DNA of 60,511 nucleotides from an uncultured Pseudobutyrivibrio sp. (GTDB taxonomy: Bacteria; Bacillota; Clostridia; Lachnospirales; Lachnospiraceae): the NCBI GenBank assembly GCA_946403965.1, contig CAMJBT010000012.1, positions 1-60,511 of the forward strand, written 5' to 3'. The position numbers and the translations under genes are program-made. Below the pieces are notes generated by a model. That model was given only the letters and a program-made list of their open reading frames with translations. It searched no databases and was not told where the DNA came from. Of the stretch, positions 1 through 8,174 are shown one piece after another. Numbering within the stretch: the first letter of the stretch is position 1; every line of letters starts with the position of its first letter.

Positions 1-17
1 CCGGGGAATTTTTGAGG
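1..17. repeat. 17-bp terminal direct repeat, left copy
   Basis: The first 17 bases, CCGGGGAATTTTTGAGG, are identical to the last 17 bases of the window. This is what a circular or circularly permuted phage genome gives when an assembler closes it on itself. A real short terminal repeat or a site at the packaging end is also possible. Either way the two ends lie next to each other upstream of the terminase genes. Confidence 0.9.
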
Positions 18-173
18 AGGGCGGCGATGACCATGGGGGTGGGTATTTTTTAGACCCCCCTCGGGGTTCTACATTTTCAAATGGTCACGGGTACTAAATA
101 AATTTTTTATGGGATTCTTTTACGATGTATAATGATTATTGTAGAATGTTTTGAATTTTTATTGTTTAAGAAT
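18..173. other. non-coding left end, part of the junction region
   Basis: No convincing gene is seen. The stretch has GC-rich inverted repeats near 33-65 (GGGGGT opposite ACCCCC, and a CCCC/GGGG pair), then AT-rich sequence to 173. Joined to 60333-60511 it forms about 350 bp of non-coding DNA between the end of the RNA polymerase gene cluster and the terminase genes. That is where a cos or pac site would be expected. No protein or promoter is claimed here. Confidence 0.5.
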
Positions 174-204
174 GTTTCCTCCTCTTTAGAATTGAGGAGG
201 AAAC
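174..204 (-). terminator. perfect 11-bp hairpin after the last gene of the leftward transcript
   Basis: GTTTCCTCCTC and its exact reverse complement flank a 9-nt loop, immediately beyond the stop codon of the gene at 214-495. It lacks a clear U-run on the minus strand, so it may protect the 3' end rather than terminate strongly. Confidence 0.6.
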
Positions 205-213
205 TTAAAAGTT

Positions 214-495
214 TTATGATACGTATTCAGAGTCTGGTGATGCTTCTCTGTAAACCAGGATTCTGTTTCCTGTAAGATTCAACGCAACAGCTTCTTCAGC
301 AGCTTTGTTGTAAGCAGCCCTTTCTTCTCTATTGGATAGGTCCGTTGATTCACAGACTCTAGCCATATAAGCACAAGTATTGTAACCTTTTGCGATGTCA
401 AATCTGTACCAATTGATAAAATCGTCAAAAGGATTGTAAGGATTGTCAGAAGTCGAAAGCAAACAATCGACAACTTTTCTTTCATTTTCGTTCAT
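214..495 (-). CDS. conserved small phage protein of unknown function
   Basis: 93 residues, acidic, with no signal peptide or membrane segment. The start follows GAAAGGAG with good spacing. The central FDxFxNWYRFDIAKGYNTCAYMAR stretch resembles a family of small phage proteins often found near replication genes, but I know no function for it. It is the last gene of the replication/RNA polymerase cluster, 18 bp downstream of the RNAP gene, so it is probably cotranscribed with it. A strong hairpin follows. Confidence 0.8.
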   Translation of the reverse strand: MNENERKVVDCLLSTSDNPYNPFDDFINWYRFDIAKGYNTCAYMARVCESTDLSNREERAAYNKAAEEAVALNLTGNRILVYREASPDSEYVS

Positions 496-512
496 TTGGC
501 TTTCTCCTTTCT

Positions 513-3329
513 TTAATTCAATTGTTTACGCAAAGTTGTTGTACTGATTCCAAACATGTCAGCAACTTCTTTTTGTGTGAAACCTGAATTAAGCATAGCT
601 TTAGCCCTGGCTATATTAGCCCCTGACATTACTGCATAGTTTGTCTCTTTAGGGAATGCATGCTTCTTAACTGATTCTTGATCAGCTCTTCGCAAAACAT
701 CCTCTAAGAAAGTCTTCTTTAAAGCTCCAGCCTGAATTGCAGACCATTCTTTGTCATTAATCTCAAAAGCACTAGCTTTGTTAAGAATAGCTCTTTGCTG
801 ATCCATAACTTGCTTTCTAAGCTTGCTAAGATGCGCTTTGCCATCAGCACTTTTGTTATTGTAACGATCAGGATAGTTCTTCATACGATCATTGACAATG
901 ATGGTGGTTACTCTGGCTGCTCTACGCTCCAGTACTGCATTAACTTTCGCAGTATCGACTTTCTCTTTCAATGACTTCACTTCTTCCTCATATAGGTCCG
1001 CCATCTTGGGATTGTATGGTAAGTCTTCTACCTTAGTGGACTCCAGTCTAGCCTTATTAGCTAAGGCCTTCATCTGGTTAGCATACTTAGCGTATACTAA
1101 TTCGGTCTGGTACTTACCAGGAGATACCAGCTCCATAGCATCCTTGGCCTCCGCCATCTTGGTAGACTCAATGGTCTTAAGCTTGCCAGTAGGATCATAC
1201 TTAGGATGATTTGGACCATAATACTTCCATCTTCCTGTTTCAGGATCAACAGTTTGTCTTTTCTCTGTGTATCGCCAGATCTTTTCACCTGTTTCAGGAT
1301 CTATCTTACCCTGCCATTCTCTGTCAGGAACATGTTCTTCACCACTTGCTTTAGAAATGATAGTACCTGATCCACCATACTTACCATTCTCTTTCTTCTG
1401 GTAAATACGCTGGAGTTCATCTATTCTCATCTCCTCCTTACAAGCTTTCCAATTAAGCTTATGCTTCTCAGCATCAATAATAACCTGAGAATACTTTACA
1501 GCACGGGCCATCTCATCAGGATCTGCACCTATCAGGTTCATATCTGTAATAAGATTTGTTACGATACCCATCTCTGTCTGCTGCTTGTTATGTTTAATAA
1601 CAGGCATACCCTCATAACCAGGATACTGAGCCTTACCATCAAATCCTTCAAGAGCTTTGAGCTGAGGAGCTGACTTAATAAGACCTTTGTTGTTAGGAAT
1701 AACTACAACAGTATCTCCATCGAAGTCTGCGCCTGACAATCTTTCAGCTGCCTTAGGATTCATACACAAAGCATCAGATACATCTGTACCTATCATCGCA
1801 CGACATTCTCTATTTCTATTGTTTACTGTAAGAATAGGAATGGCAAACTTTCCTTCATGAGGAAAACGAATAAGAGCAAGCTTATCACCATCTTTGTATC
1901 CAGGTGCATAGCATTCATCTTCCTTTAGTGTCTTACCAGGAAGAATAACGCAAACACTTTGACCGGGTAATGAAGCTGCTTTCATATGCACAGCAGCTGT
2001 GTCGCATTCATCAGCAAACTCTATAAGCTCTTTTCTTCTAACAACAGGATTACTTATCTTCTGAATTTCTTCATATTGTTCCATAATCTTGGTGCGCTGA
2101 AGTTCAAGCTGTCTCTCAGCAAGACGAGGATCCTGTTTGGATAACACCTGAGTAGCCAATGTTTTAGCTGATGTCCAGTCACCCCATTTTCCTTGCTCAT
2201 TTACTTTATTAATACAACCAAGCTGCTCATTTCCTTTTGAATCTGTATAATGTGTTTGACCACCTCTACAAATCTGAGCACCGAAAGGATCTTCCTGATC
2301 TACTGTGCCATCAGGATTCTTCTTCATCGGTTTAAGAAACTGCTTTGCATTGTCATCATTAGACATCATAACATATTTCTTATCAGACTTTGGAGTATGA
2401 GCAATAATATCGATGCCAGGAGGAAAATCTTTAGGATCAGCATATACTGCCATTCCTTTAAGATAATGAGTTCCATCAACACCGATACGAACCTGATTGT
2501 ATCTGTTTTCTCCCATATCCAAATCAGGAACACCACGCTTGATAGAGATAAGACCATCTCTAGGATCATTCCAATCAATCATCACTCGCTTGGAAGATAT
2601 AGATTTGGGCTGCTCAATACCGATTGTGGTTTTATTATTTTCATCAACATGAATATCGCAAGGAGGTTCAATCTTATCAAGATTCACAGAAATATCTCTG
2701 AATGCTCTCTTAAGTTTTTCCTGCTCGCTAAGACCTTTCCACTCTTCAGGTGGAGAATATAAAAACATCATTTCTGTTTCTCTTTTGATGTTGTTAGGAT
2801 TAGGAACCTTTTTCTTGATCACCATATATCCTTCATCTTTGAGAACTGTCAATGCTGCCTCTAACTTAGTAGGTGTAACACCCATAATATTCGACACACC
2901 TTTGCCGACATCAATTGCACGAACAGTTTTGTTTTTCTCCATATGTTCGATCAACTTGTCAGCAAGATCTCTTGTATGTCTTACCTGCTCTTCAGTGTCA
3001 GGCTTCAACCAAGAATTAATAGTAGATTCTGAAACACCCATTTTCTCAGCAATAGCCTTGGGTGACATTTGACGAGTATATCTCAACTCTTTAGCATGCG
3101 CAATATTTCCTGCTTTTGTAGCATCTTTAGCATAAGAATATCTATAGCGCAACTCTTTCATAGTCATGCCGAATTCTTCTGCTATTTCTTTGTCAGACTT
3201 ACCTTGCTTTCTAAGTTCAGCCCAACCTTGGAACCAAGGCTCATCCTGATAAGGATGTTTTCCAGATCCCCAAGGATATCTTCCTGAGTGTCTTTTGGTT
3301 CCAGTGTGTAAGATATAATCGTGTTCCAT
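513..3329 (-). CDS. single-subunit DPBB-type RNA polymerase (YonO/crAss-like)
   Basis: 938 residues. The decisive feature is GADFDGDT with DFDGD at 535-539, the metal-binding signature of double-psi-beta-barrel RNA polymerases (cellular beta-prime NADFDGD, phage YonO, crAss-like RNAP, eukaryotic QDE-1). About 47 residues upstream LIRFPHEGK (R488) sits where beta-prime has its RAPTLHR motif. The length is close to YonO (about 900). Flanking domains are unusual: two helix-turn-helix-like segments at about 41-66 and 85-109, and a third closing the protein at 903-938 (KEVADMFGISTTTLRKQLN). The N terminus (YILHTG, GRYPWGSG) recalls the tag on this phage's virion proteins. It starts 3 bases after the nuclease gene stop. 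A phage-autonomous transcription role is inferred from the family; a DNA-repair or replication role cannot be excluded. Confidence 0.85.
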   Translation of the reverse strand: MEHDYILHTGTKRHSGRYPWGSGKHPYQDEPWFQGWAELRKQGKSDKEIAEEFGMTMKELRYRYSYAKDATKAGNIAHAKELRYTRQMSPKAIAEKMGVSESTINSWLKPDTEEQVRHTRDLADKLIEHMEKNKTVRAIDVGKGVSNIMGVTPTKLEAALTVLKDEGYMVIKKKVPNPNNIKRETEMMFLYSPPEEWKGLSEQEKLKRAFRDISVNLDKIEPPCDIHVDENNKTTIGIEQPKSISSKRVMIDWNDPRDGLISIKRGVPDLDMGENRYNQVRIGVDGTHYLKGMAVYADPKDFPPGIDIIAHTPKSDKKYVMMSNDDNAKQFLKPMKKNPDGTVDQEDPFGAQICRGGQTHYTDSKGNEQLGCINKVNEQGKWGDWTSAKTLATQVLSKQDPRLAERQLELQRTKIMEQYEEIQKISNPVVRRKELIEFADECDTAAVHMKAASLPGQSVCVILPGKTLKEDECYAPGYKDGDKLALIRFPHEGKFAIPILTVNNRNRECRAMIGTDVSDALCMNPKAAERLSGADFDGDTVVVIPNNKGLIKSAPQLKALEGFDGKAQYPGYEGMPVIKHNKQQTEMGIVTNLITDMNLIGADPDEMARAVKYSQVIIDAEKHKLNWKACKEEMRIDELQRIYQKKENGKYGGSGTIISKASGEEHVPDREWQGKIDPETGEKIWRYTEKRQTVDPETGRWKYYGPNHPKYDPTGKLKTIESTKMAEAKDAMELVSPGKYQTELVYAKYANQMKALANKARLESTKVEDLPYNPKMADLYEEEVKSLKEKVDTAKVNAVLERRAARVTTIIVNDRMKNYPDRYNNKSADGKAHLSKLRKQVMDQQRAILNKASAFEINDKEWSAIQAGALKKTFLEDVLRRADQESVKKHAFPKETNYAVMSGANIARAKAMLNSGFTQKEVADMFGISTTTLRKQLN

Positions 3330-3332
3330 TTT

Positions 3333-3911
3333 TTACTGCTCCTCTCTTTTGATTGACTCTATTAATTTATCAAAAGCTATGATCTTGTCCATGATAGGAG
3401 CTATTTGCTCGATACCAGGATTCTCAATTAAAATATCATCATTCTGATATACTCTTAGCTCTATATCTGTCTCATTAAGATCAAGATCATACTCTAAGAA
3501 AAACAGTGCTGCATATATCTCCAGCTGAGGCAAATTTCCATATTTATCTGCTACAGGAGTTGTTCCTGTTTTCAGATCGTGAATCCTAAGAAACCGATCT
3601 GTCTCGGAATATGAAATTGTGTCAGCTGTACCAAAACAATTATCTGAATAATATAACAACTGTTCTGGCTTCATCCTGAAACCTATTGCGTCGTTTACAT
3701 ATCTATTCAGTGTTGCTGTGGTTGGTGGTAGCTTGATTCGATTTTCAATCAGCTCTGCAGCTATTGCATGAAGCTTGGTGCCTCGTGCGGTGGCTAAATA
3801 ACTGTAGTAAGTTTCAGTCAGCTTATCTTCATCATATGAAAGCCAACTATGCTTGCTTGCGCCTAGGAACGCGTGAGCTCCTGCGAGACGCGAATGCCGA
3901 TTCCATCTCAT
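3333..3911 (-). CDS. RecB-family PD-(D/E)XK nuclease
   Basis: 192 residues from the start I chose. GTADTI, HDLKTG and QLEIYAALF are the ordered motifs (acidic residue, DxK, QxxxY) of RecB/Cas4-like exonucleases; no four-cysteine iron-sulfur cluster is seen, so Cas4 itself is unlikely. The N-terminal HAFLGASKHSW...YDEDKL segment is typical of phage members. The start at 3911 is preferred because AGGAGG lies 9 nt upstream; the frame stays open to 3953. The first 65 bases overlap the 3' end of the VRR-NUC gene. Probable role: DNA end processing in recombination, repair or host DNA degradation. Confidence 0.75.
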   Translation of the reverse strand: MRWNRHSRLAGAHAFLGASKHSWLSYDEDKLTETYYSYLATARGTKLHAIAAELIENRIKLPPTTATLNRYVNDAIGFRMKPEQLLYYSDNCFGTADTISYSETDRFLRIHDLKTGTTPVADKYGNLPQLEIYAALFFLEYDLDLNETDIELRVYQNDDILIENPGIEQIAPIMDKIIAFDKLIESIKREEQ

Positions 3912-4176
3912 CCAATACATCCTCCTCATTTTCTGGACTGATGAAAGAAGCATATGACATGCGATTCATTTTTGAAATATAATAAGATTGATTGCTTTGT
4001 CTAGAAGCTTTCTTTTCTCTCTTACATTCCAATGCAGCCCAATTATCTTCGTGAAGGACTAACAGATCAGGTATGCCTTGAATATATCTGGCATCATTCT
4101 TCAAGACCATACAACCAGGAAATCGGTCTTTAATCCTGTCTATTAATCCGGATTGGTATCTGTTCTCATTTTTCAT
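3847..4176 (-). CDS. VRR-NUC type nuclease (PD-(D/E)XK)
   Basis: 109 residues. GIPDLL...AALECKREK matches the PD...ExK core of the VRR-NUC family (small phage Holliday-junction/flap nucleases), followed by the usual QxxYI-like helix. The family length is about 90-110. The basic C-terminal tail (RRSSRVPRRKQA) overlaps the next gene. AAAAGGAG precedes the start. It opens the nuclease-nuclease-RNAP cluster, behind a long leader containing a weak copy of the phage promoter-like element. Confidence 0.8.
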   Translation of the reverse strand: MKNENRYQSGLIDRIKDRFPGCMVLKNDARYIQGIPDLLVLHEDNWAALECKREKKASRQSNQSYYISKMNRMSYASFISPENEEDVLDEMESAFASRRSSRVPRRKQA

Positions 4177-4212
4177 GACCGTCTCCTTTTAAAAATTAAA
4201 CAAAAAGTTTTA

Positions 4213-4236
4213 AGGATTGAAAAATATCAAAATCCT
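4213..4236 (-). promoter_or_regulatory. leader hairpin ahead of the nuclease-RNAP cluster
   Basis: AGGATT opposite AATCCT, followed on the minus strand by TTAAAACTTTTTG. It lies between the promoter-like element at 4271-4288 and the VRR-NUC start, so it may be an attenuator or the terminator of the helicase transcript. Only 6 pairs, so evidence is weak. Confidence 0.3.
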
Positions 4237-4270
4237 CTATAGCGGACCTTGTATATTATCTCTCCCCTCA

Positions 4271-4288
4271 CCATATGGAGTGAAAAAA
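4271..4288 (-). promoter_or_regulatory. weak copy of the phage promoter-like element
   Basis: Reads TTTTTTCAC then CCATATGG-type sequence instead of TATTATAG. It begins a few bases after the helicase stop codon and lies about 95 bp upstream of the VRR-NUC start. The T-run and CAC box are exact; the second box is poor. Confidence 0.4.
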
Positions 4289-4294
4289 CTACTG

Positions 4295-5473
4295 TCATGA
4301 ATATTTGGCCAAAAACTCGTCAAAATCTTCAAAATACTTGCTTTCATTGAAGTCTTTTTTATCTTTTAGACACCTGGTTATTGACTTGTCTATATTAGCA
4401 TTAGATTTTAAGAAGTAATAATATAAATGTGTAAATGGTGTATTAAGTCTATCGATACGACCAGCAGCTTGTGTCATCATCTTATAAGAGTGATTCAAAC
4501 TGTAAAATATAATAGTGTTAGTCTTAATGCAATTCCATCCTTCAGCTCCAGCAGAGTACTGAACCAAATATACCCAATACTTATCAGTCTTCGGAATCTC
4601 TTCATGCTTATGTCCATTCCATTGACTATACACATATTTCTTTTCTTCACATAATTTTATTAACAACTCAAGTTCATAATTGAAGTTGTAAAATATAATA
4701 GAACCAACTGCTTTCTCTATAAGAGTACTAAGCTTGTTCAGACGATCAGGATCTGAGTTAACAACTCTTCTCAAACATTGACTTAGCTCAGAAGCATTTA
4801 TTATTGGTTCATCTTTAAATATGTTCCAACGATTCTTTAAAATATAAAAGTAATTTTCTTTGTCATAATTGCATATGACATCTTCGTCATGTCTAATAGT
4901 CTTTCTCTTAAAATCCATATTAACCAAAATATCATCTCGATGTTTCTCGAGAAGTTTGGTATTGACATAATGATCTATAACTGGAAAATTCATAAATGGT
5001 TTATAGACAACATGCATCTTAATAAATTCGTTACGATTTTTATAAAAGCCATTTGCTATAAAAACTGGAATATAATCGGACCAATTATCTCCAGGAGTAG
5101 CGCTCAATAAAATCCAATCATTGGTTTTAGCAATCTTAATAAATGTCTTAGCCCATTTACCAGAACCAACTACTCGCTGTTCATCAAATATAAAGAACTG
5201 ATTCTTTACTTTAACATATTTCTCTATATTATTCCAACTGTCTATTGTTATCTTACAATTGAAACAGAATGGTATACATTCTTCGTCCCATTCGCAAGTG
5301 TCTCTTTTTCTAGCTGTTGTGATAATATAAAGATTTTTCTTTTTCTTTACTTTATCGAAATATGCTAAAGATGTTCTAGACTTGCCTGAACCGACTCCAC
5401 CAACTAAGATGGAGCCAGTCCGAAGTTCATTTACTGCGGCAAGCTGATAATCATATAGATCAGTCTTCTTCAT
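4295..5473 (-). CDS. SF2 DNA helicase
   Basis: 392 residues from ATG at 5473. Ordered superfamily-2 motifs are visible: Q-like LYDYQLAAV (6-14), Walker A GGVGSGKS (25-32), a DExx box FIFDEQR, LLSATPGD (motif III), and QAAGRIDR (motif VI) near the C terminus. It is compact, with both RecA lobes and little extra. Such proteins sit beside SSB and polymerase genes in Clostridia phages and probably remodel replication or recombination intermediates. The start overlaps the end of the SSB-like gene by 14 bp, indicating translational coupling; no strong ribosome site is visible. Confidence 0.85.
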   Translation of the reverse strand: MKKTDLYDYQLAAVNELRTGSILVGGVGSGKSRTSLAYFDKVKKKKNLYIITTARKRDTCEWDEECIPFCFNCKITIDSWNNIEKYVKVKNQFFIFDEQRVVGSGKWAKTFIKIAKTNDWILLSATPGDNWSDYIPVFIANGFYKNRNEFIKMHVVYKPFMNFPVIDHYVNTKLLEKHRDDILVNMDFKRKTIRHDEDVICNYDKENYFYILKNRWNIFKDEPIINASELSQCLRRVVNSDPDRLNKLSTLIEKAVGSIIFYNFNYELELLIKLCEEKKYVYSQWNGHKHEEIPKTDKYWVYLVQYSAGAEGWNCIKTNTIIFYSLNHSYKMMTQAAGRIDRLNTPFTHLYYYFLKSNANIDKSITRCLKDKKDFNESKYFEDFDEFLAKYS

Positions 5474-5957
5474 CACCAATTACATTCTGAGCTGAATCCG
5501 GAATATCATAGTACTGATCCTCAAACTCATCTTCGACGATGGTAACATACATGGTTTTCAAATATGCTTTGATACCAGACTTACCATTTACTGTATAGTG
5601 ATACGGATTTATAGCAATATCTGCAAACTCAATATCAGCCCAATCCAGAATGTTCACTTCATCTTCGCCGATCTGTGTCTGGCCTTTTCTTGAAACCATA
5701 ACAATCTTAGGCGGTCTACCTTTTCCGCCGAATCCGACTTTGATCTGAATATAAGGTGTAGGCTCATCTCCTTCATCACGAGGATTCAGGAAACGAACAT
5801 TCCAACCTTCTTTGATCATATCATCTGCATCATCAGGATGCAGCAGAAGACAAAAGTTTCTATCGCCCTCTTTGTTGAACTTTCCCTCCTTTCCTGAAAA
5901 ATTCCTGAAACGAATCGCTCCAGGTTTTACATCCTTAAAAATCTTTTTGTCTGCCAT
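5460..5957 (-). CDS. putative single-stranded DNA-binding protein
   Basis: 165 residues. There is a beta-rich body (RFRNFSGKEGKFNKEGDRNFCLLL, then WNVRFL, YIQIKVGFG, IEFADIAINPYHY) and an acidic C-terminal tail ending GDEED, the layout of phage SSBs that recruit partners by an acidic tip. Its position between the SF2 helicase and the polymerase supports this. A GGAGG ribosome site precedes the ATG. The family call rests on pattern and context rather than a diagnostic motif. Confidence 0.6.
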   Translation of the reverse strand: MADKKIFKDVKPGAIRFRNFSGKEGKFNKEGDRNFCLLLHPDDADDMIKEGWNVRFLNPRDEGDEPTPYIQIKVGFGGKGRPPKIVMVSRKGQTQIGEDEVNILDWADIEFADIAINPYHYTVNGKSGIKAYLKTMYVTIVEDEFEDQYYDIPDSAQNVIGDEED

Positions 5958-5987
5958 AATAATTTCCTCCTTTTTTCTATTGTGGCT

Positions 5988-8174
5988 TTATACTGCTTCC
6001 GGGAATGGAATTTCTTCATCCACTCCATCGGGAACATTAACATTTAACATTTTACTCCAAGGCACACCCTCATAAGGTTTAGGATCTACCAACCACGAGA
6101 ACTCACCAAATTCCTCAATGTGAGCTACAGCTTTGTCAGCCATTACAGCATAATAAGAAATATCAATATCCTTTTCCATATTGAGATTCTCAACTACACT
6201 TGTTTCCAGCCAACGATATCCTTTAGCGCCTTCTGCGCTATACATCTTACCATTCTGATCTCTCAACAGAACTCCGCCTCCCTTACCAGGCAAGATAGGT
6301 AAGAATGAACCAACTTTACCAACGAACACATAATTGTGTTCACCATCCGGCATATCTTCATTCATATCCAAATATAAAGCACTCTTAACAGACTTAGTCT
6401 GAGCATAGTCACTTAATGTCAATTCTTCTTTACTGAACAATGACTTAAATATAAACGGTTCTGCAAACTCTGCTCCTGTTGCTGTCCATTCTCCAGCAGA
6501 TCCATCAGATTCGCGATATCTTGCAATATAAACTGCATCATTTACTAAGCACATCTTATCATATGTTGCTTCCCACTCAAATTCATAACCATATCTAGCA
6601 CCAAACTCCATAACAAAGTCAACAATATCCTGATCAATATCAGGAATCTTAATGGAGTCTGTCTTAATATGTGCAACTGTGTAACCGCGCTTTCTAACTT
6701 CTTCAGCAAGGTCAACCATAAACAGTGCACCTCTTTTTGCAATAATATTATCTTTATTTCTGCTATCTCTGAACGGATTATCAAAGTTAGCAGATGTCAA
6801 ACCATAGACAGAGTTAATAACTGTCTTCAACGCATTGCTAAGATCTTTAGAACTGATTTCTCCAGAATCGATCATAGCAATATACTTAGTTAACTTACCA
6901 TCCAAAATATCATTAAGTTCATCCCAATCTTTTCTCTTGATGGCAATACGACCTTCAATAAGTTCAGCAAATCTTCTTGTGAACCTAGGACCAAATATAC
7001 ATTCAGCCATACCAGAATGAGGATGCATTGAAGCAACATCCAATAATCCAACAAGTCCATACATACCAGGTTCGGCATACACATAGCCGCCTTCGCCAAC
7101 TTCAATTCCCTTATAAACACTCTTTCCATTCTCAAAAGAATATCCAGGAAAATACGGCAACAATGAATCTGTGTTTTCAGACCACCACTTCATCATATAC
7201 GGGAACTTCTCCCATAAGAAGTCACTTACTTCCGGTTCCAAATATGTTACCGGTTTGCTAAGATCTCTGTAACAGAATTCATCCTGCGGATGCTTATTAT
7301 CGCCAAATATAATTTTTGTCGAATGCTGGTTTGTACTGTTGTTAGGTGTCATACCATCAATATCTGCCAGAATAATTCTCGCAAGGTAATCGCCCTTAAG
7401 ATGGTTAAACACTACTTCTGTAGACATAACGTCATTCTTACAATACTCTACAACCTGATCCCATAATTCTTCAGGAACTGGCTGATCCCAAGGAAGATTA
7501 TTTTCCAAATGGTTAATACCAAGTTCAATCTCCCATTTCTTCAAACTCTTTTTATTCATCGCAGAACTGAAATCATAAATATCAGTGTAACTCAAGTTGT
7601 AAGCATTAAGAAATGTCGCCTTAGGCTCATTGTTAATAATCCTCTGACTGAGCTTGAACAACTGCTCTTCAGAATATCCAAGAATACGACCATAACAGAT
7701 ATGATTGTCATACCTACGATTATTGAATCCTACAAGCTTTTTCTTACAGAATTCTTCAATTGTTTTCGGAGAAGGATTAATCAACCCAACCATATCATCC
7801 TTACCATATGTCTTATAACACAAGACAAACAGGTTTGGGAACACTTCCACGTCAAATATAACCATAGGATCATCATCCTTATATTCAGGACCACTATTGT
7901 TATCGATCACACTATCAATATCCTGATAGAAGTGCATCTTGCTAACTAACCCAACACAATATTCTGCGTGATTGCTCGAGTTACTAGCAAATGCTAATAC
8001 TTTAGGACGAAGATCACTAACATCATAATCGACTCCTTCCTTGTAAGCATCTTCCAATAACTTGTAAATATAATCTACAGATGGCTTAGTTCCAGGATGA
8101 TACTCTTTTGCTAAGTTCTTCATAATCATTGTACGAAGAGCTTTTTCATTACTCACTACAAAATCACTTACCAT
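5988..8174 (-). other. internal in-frame start giving DNA polymerase B alone (728 residues)
   Basis: At 8183-8189 the minus strand reads AAAGGAG, 8 nt before an in-frame ATG (8172-8174, residue 606 of the long ORF). The product would begin MVSDF and contain the complete exonuclease and polymerase domains. No stop codon separates the upstream primase from this start, so both a 1333-residue fusion and a free polymerase could be made. Confidence 0.65.

Noticed and set aside
3333..3911. Cas4 identity for the RecB-like nuclease
   Set aside because: No cluster of four cysteines is present and there is no CRISPR context.
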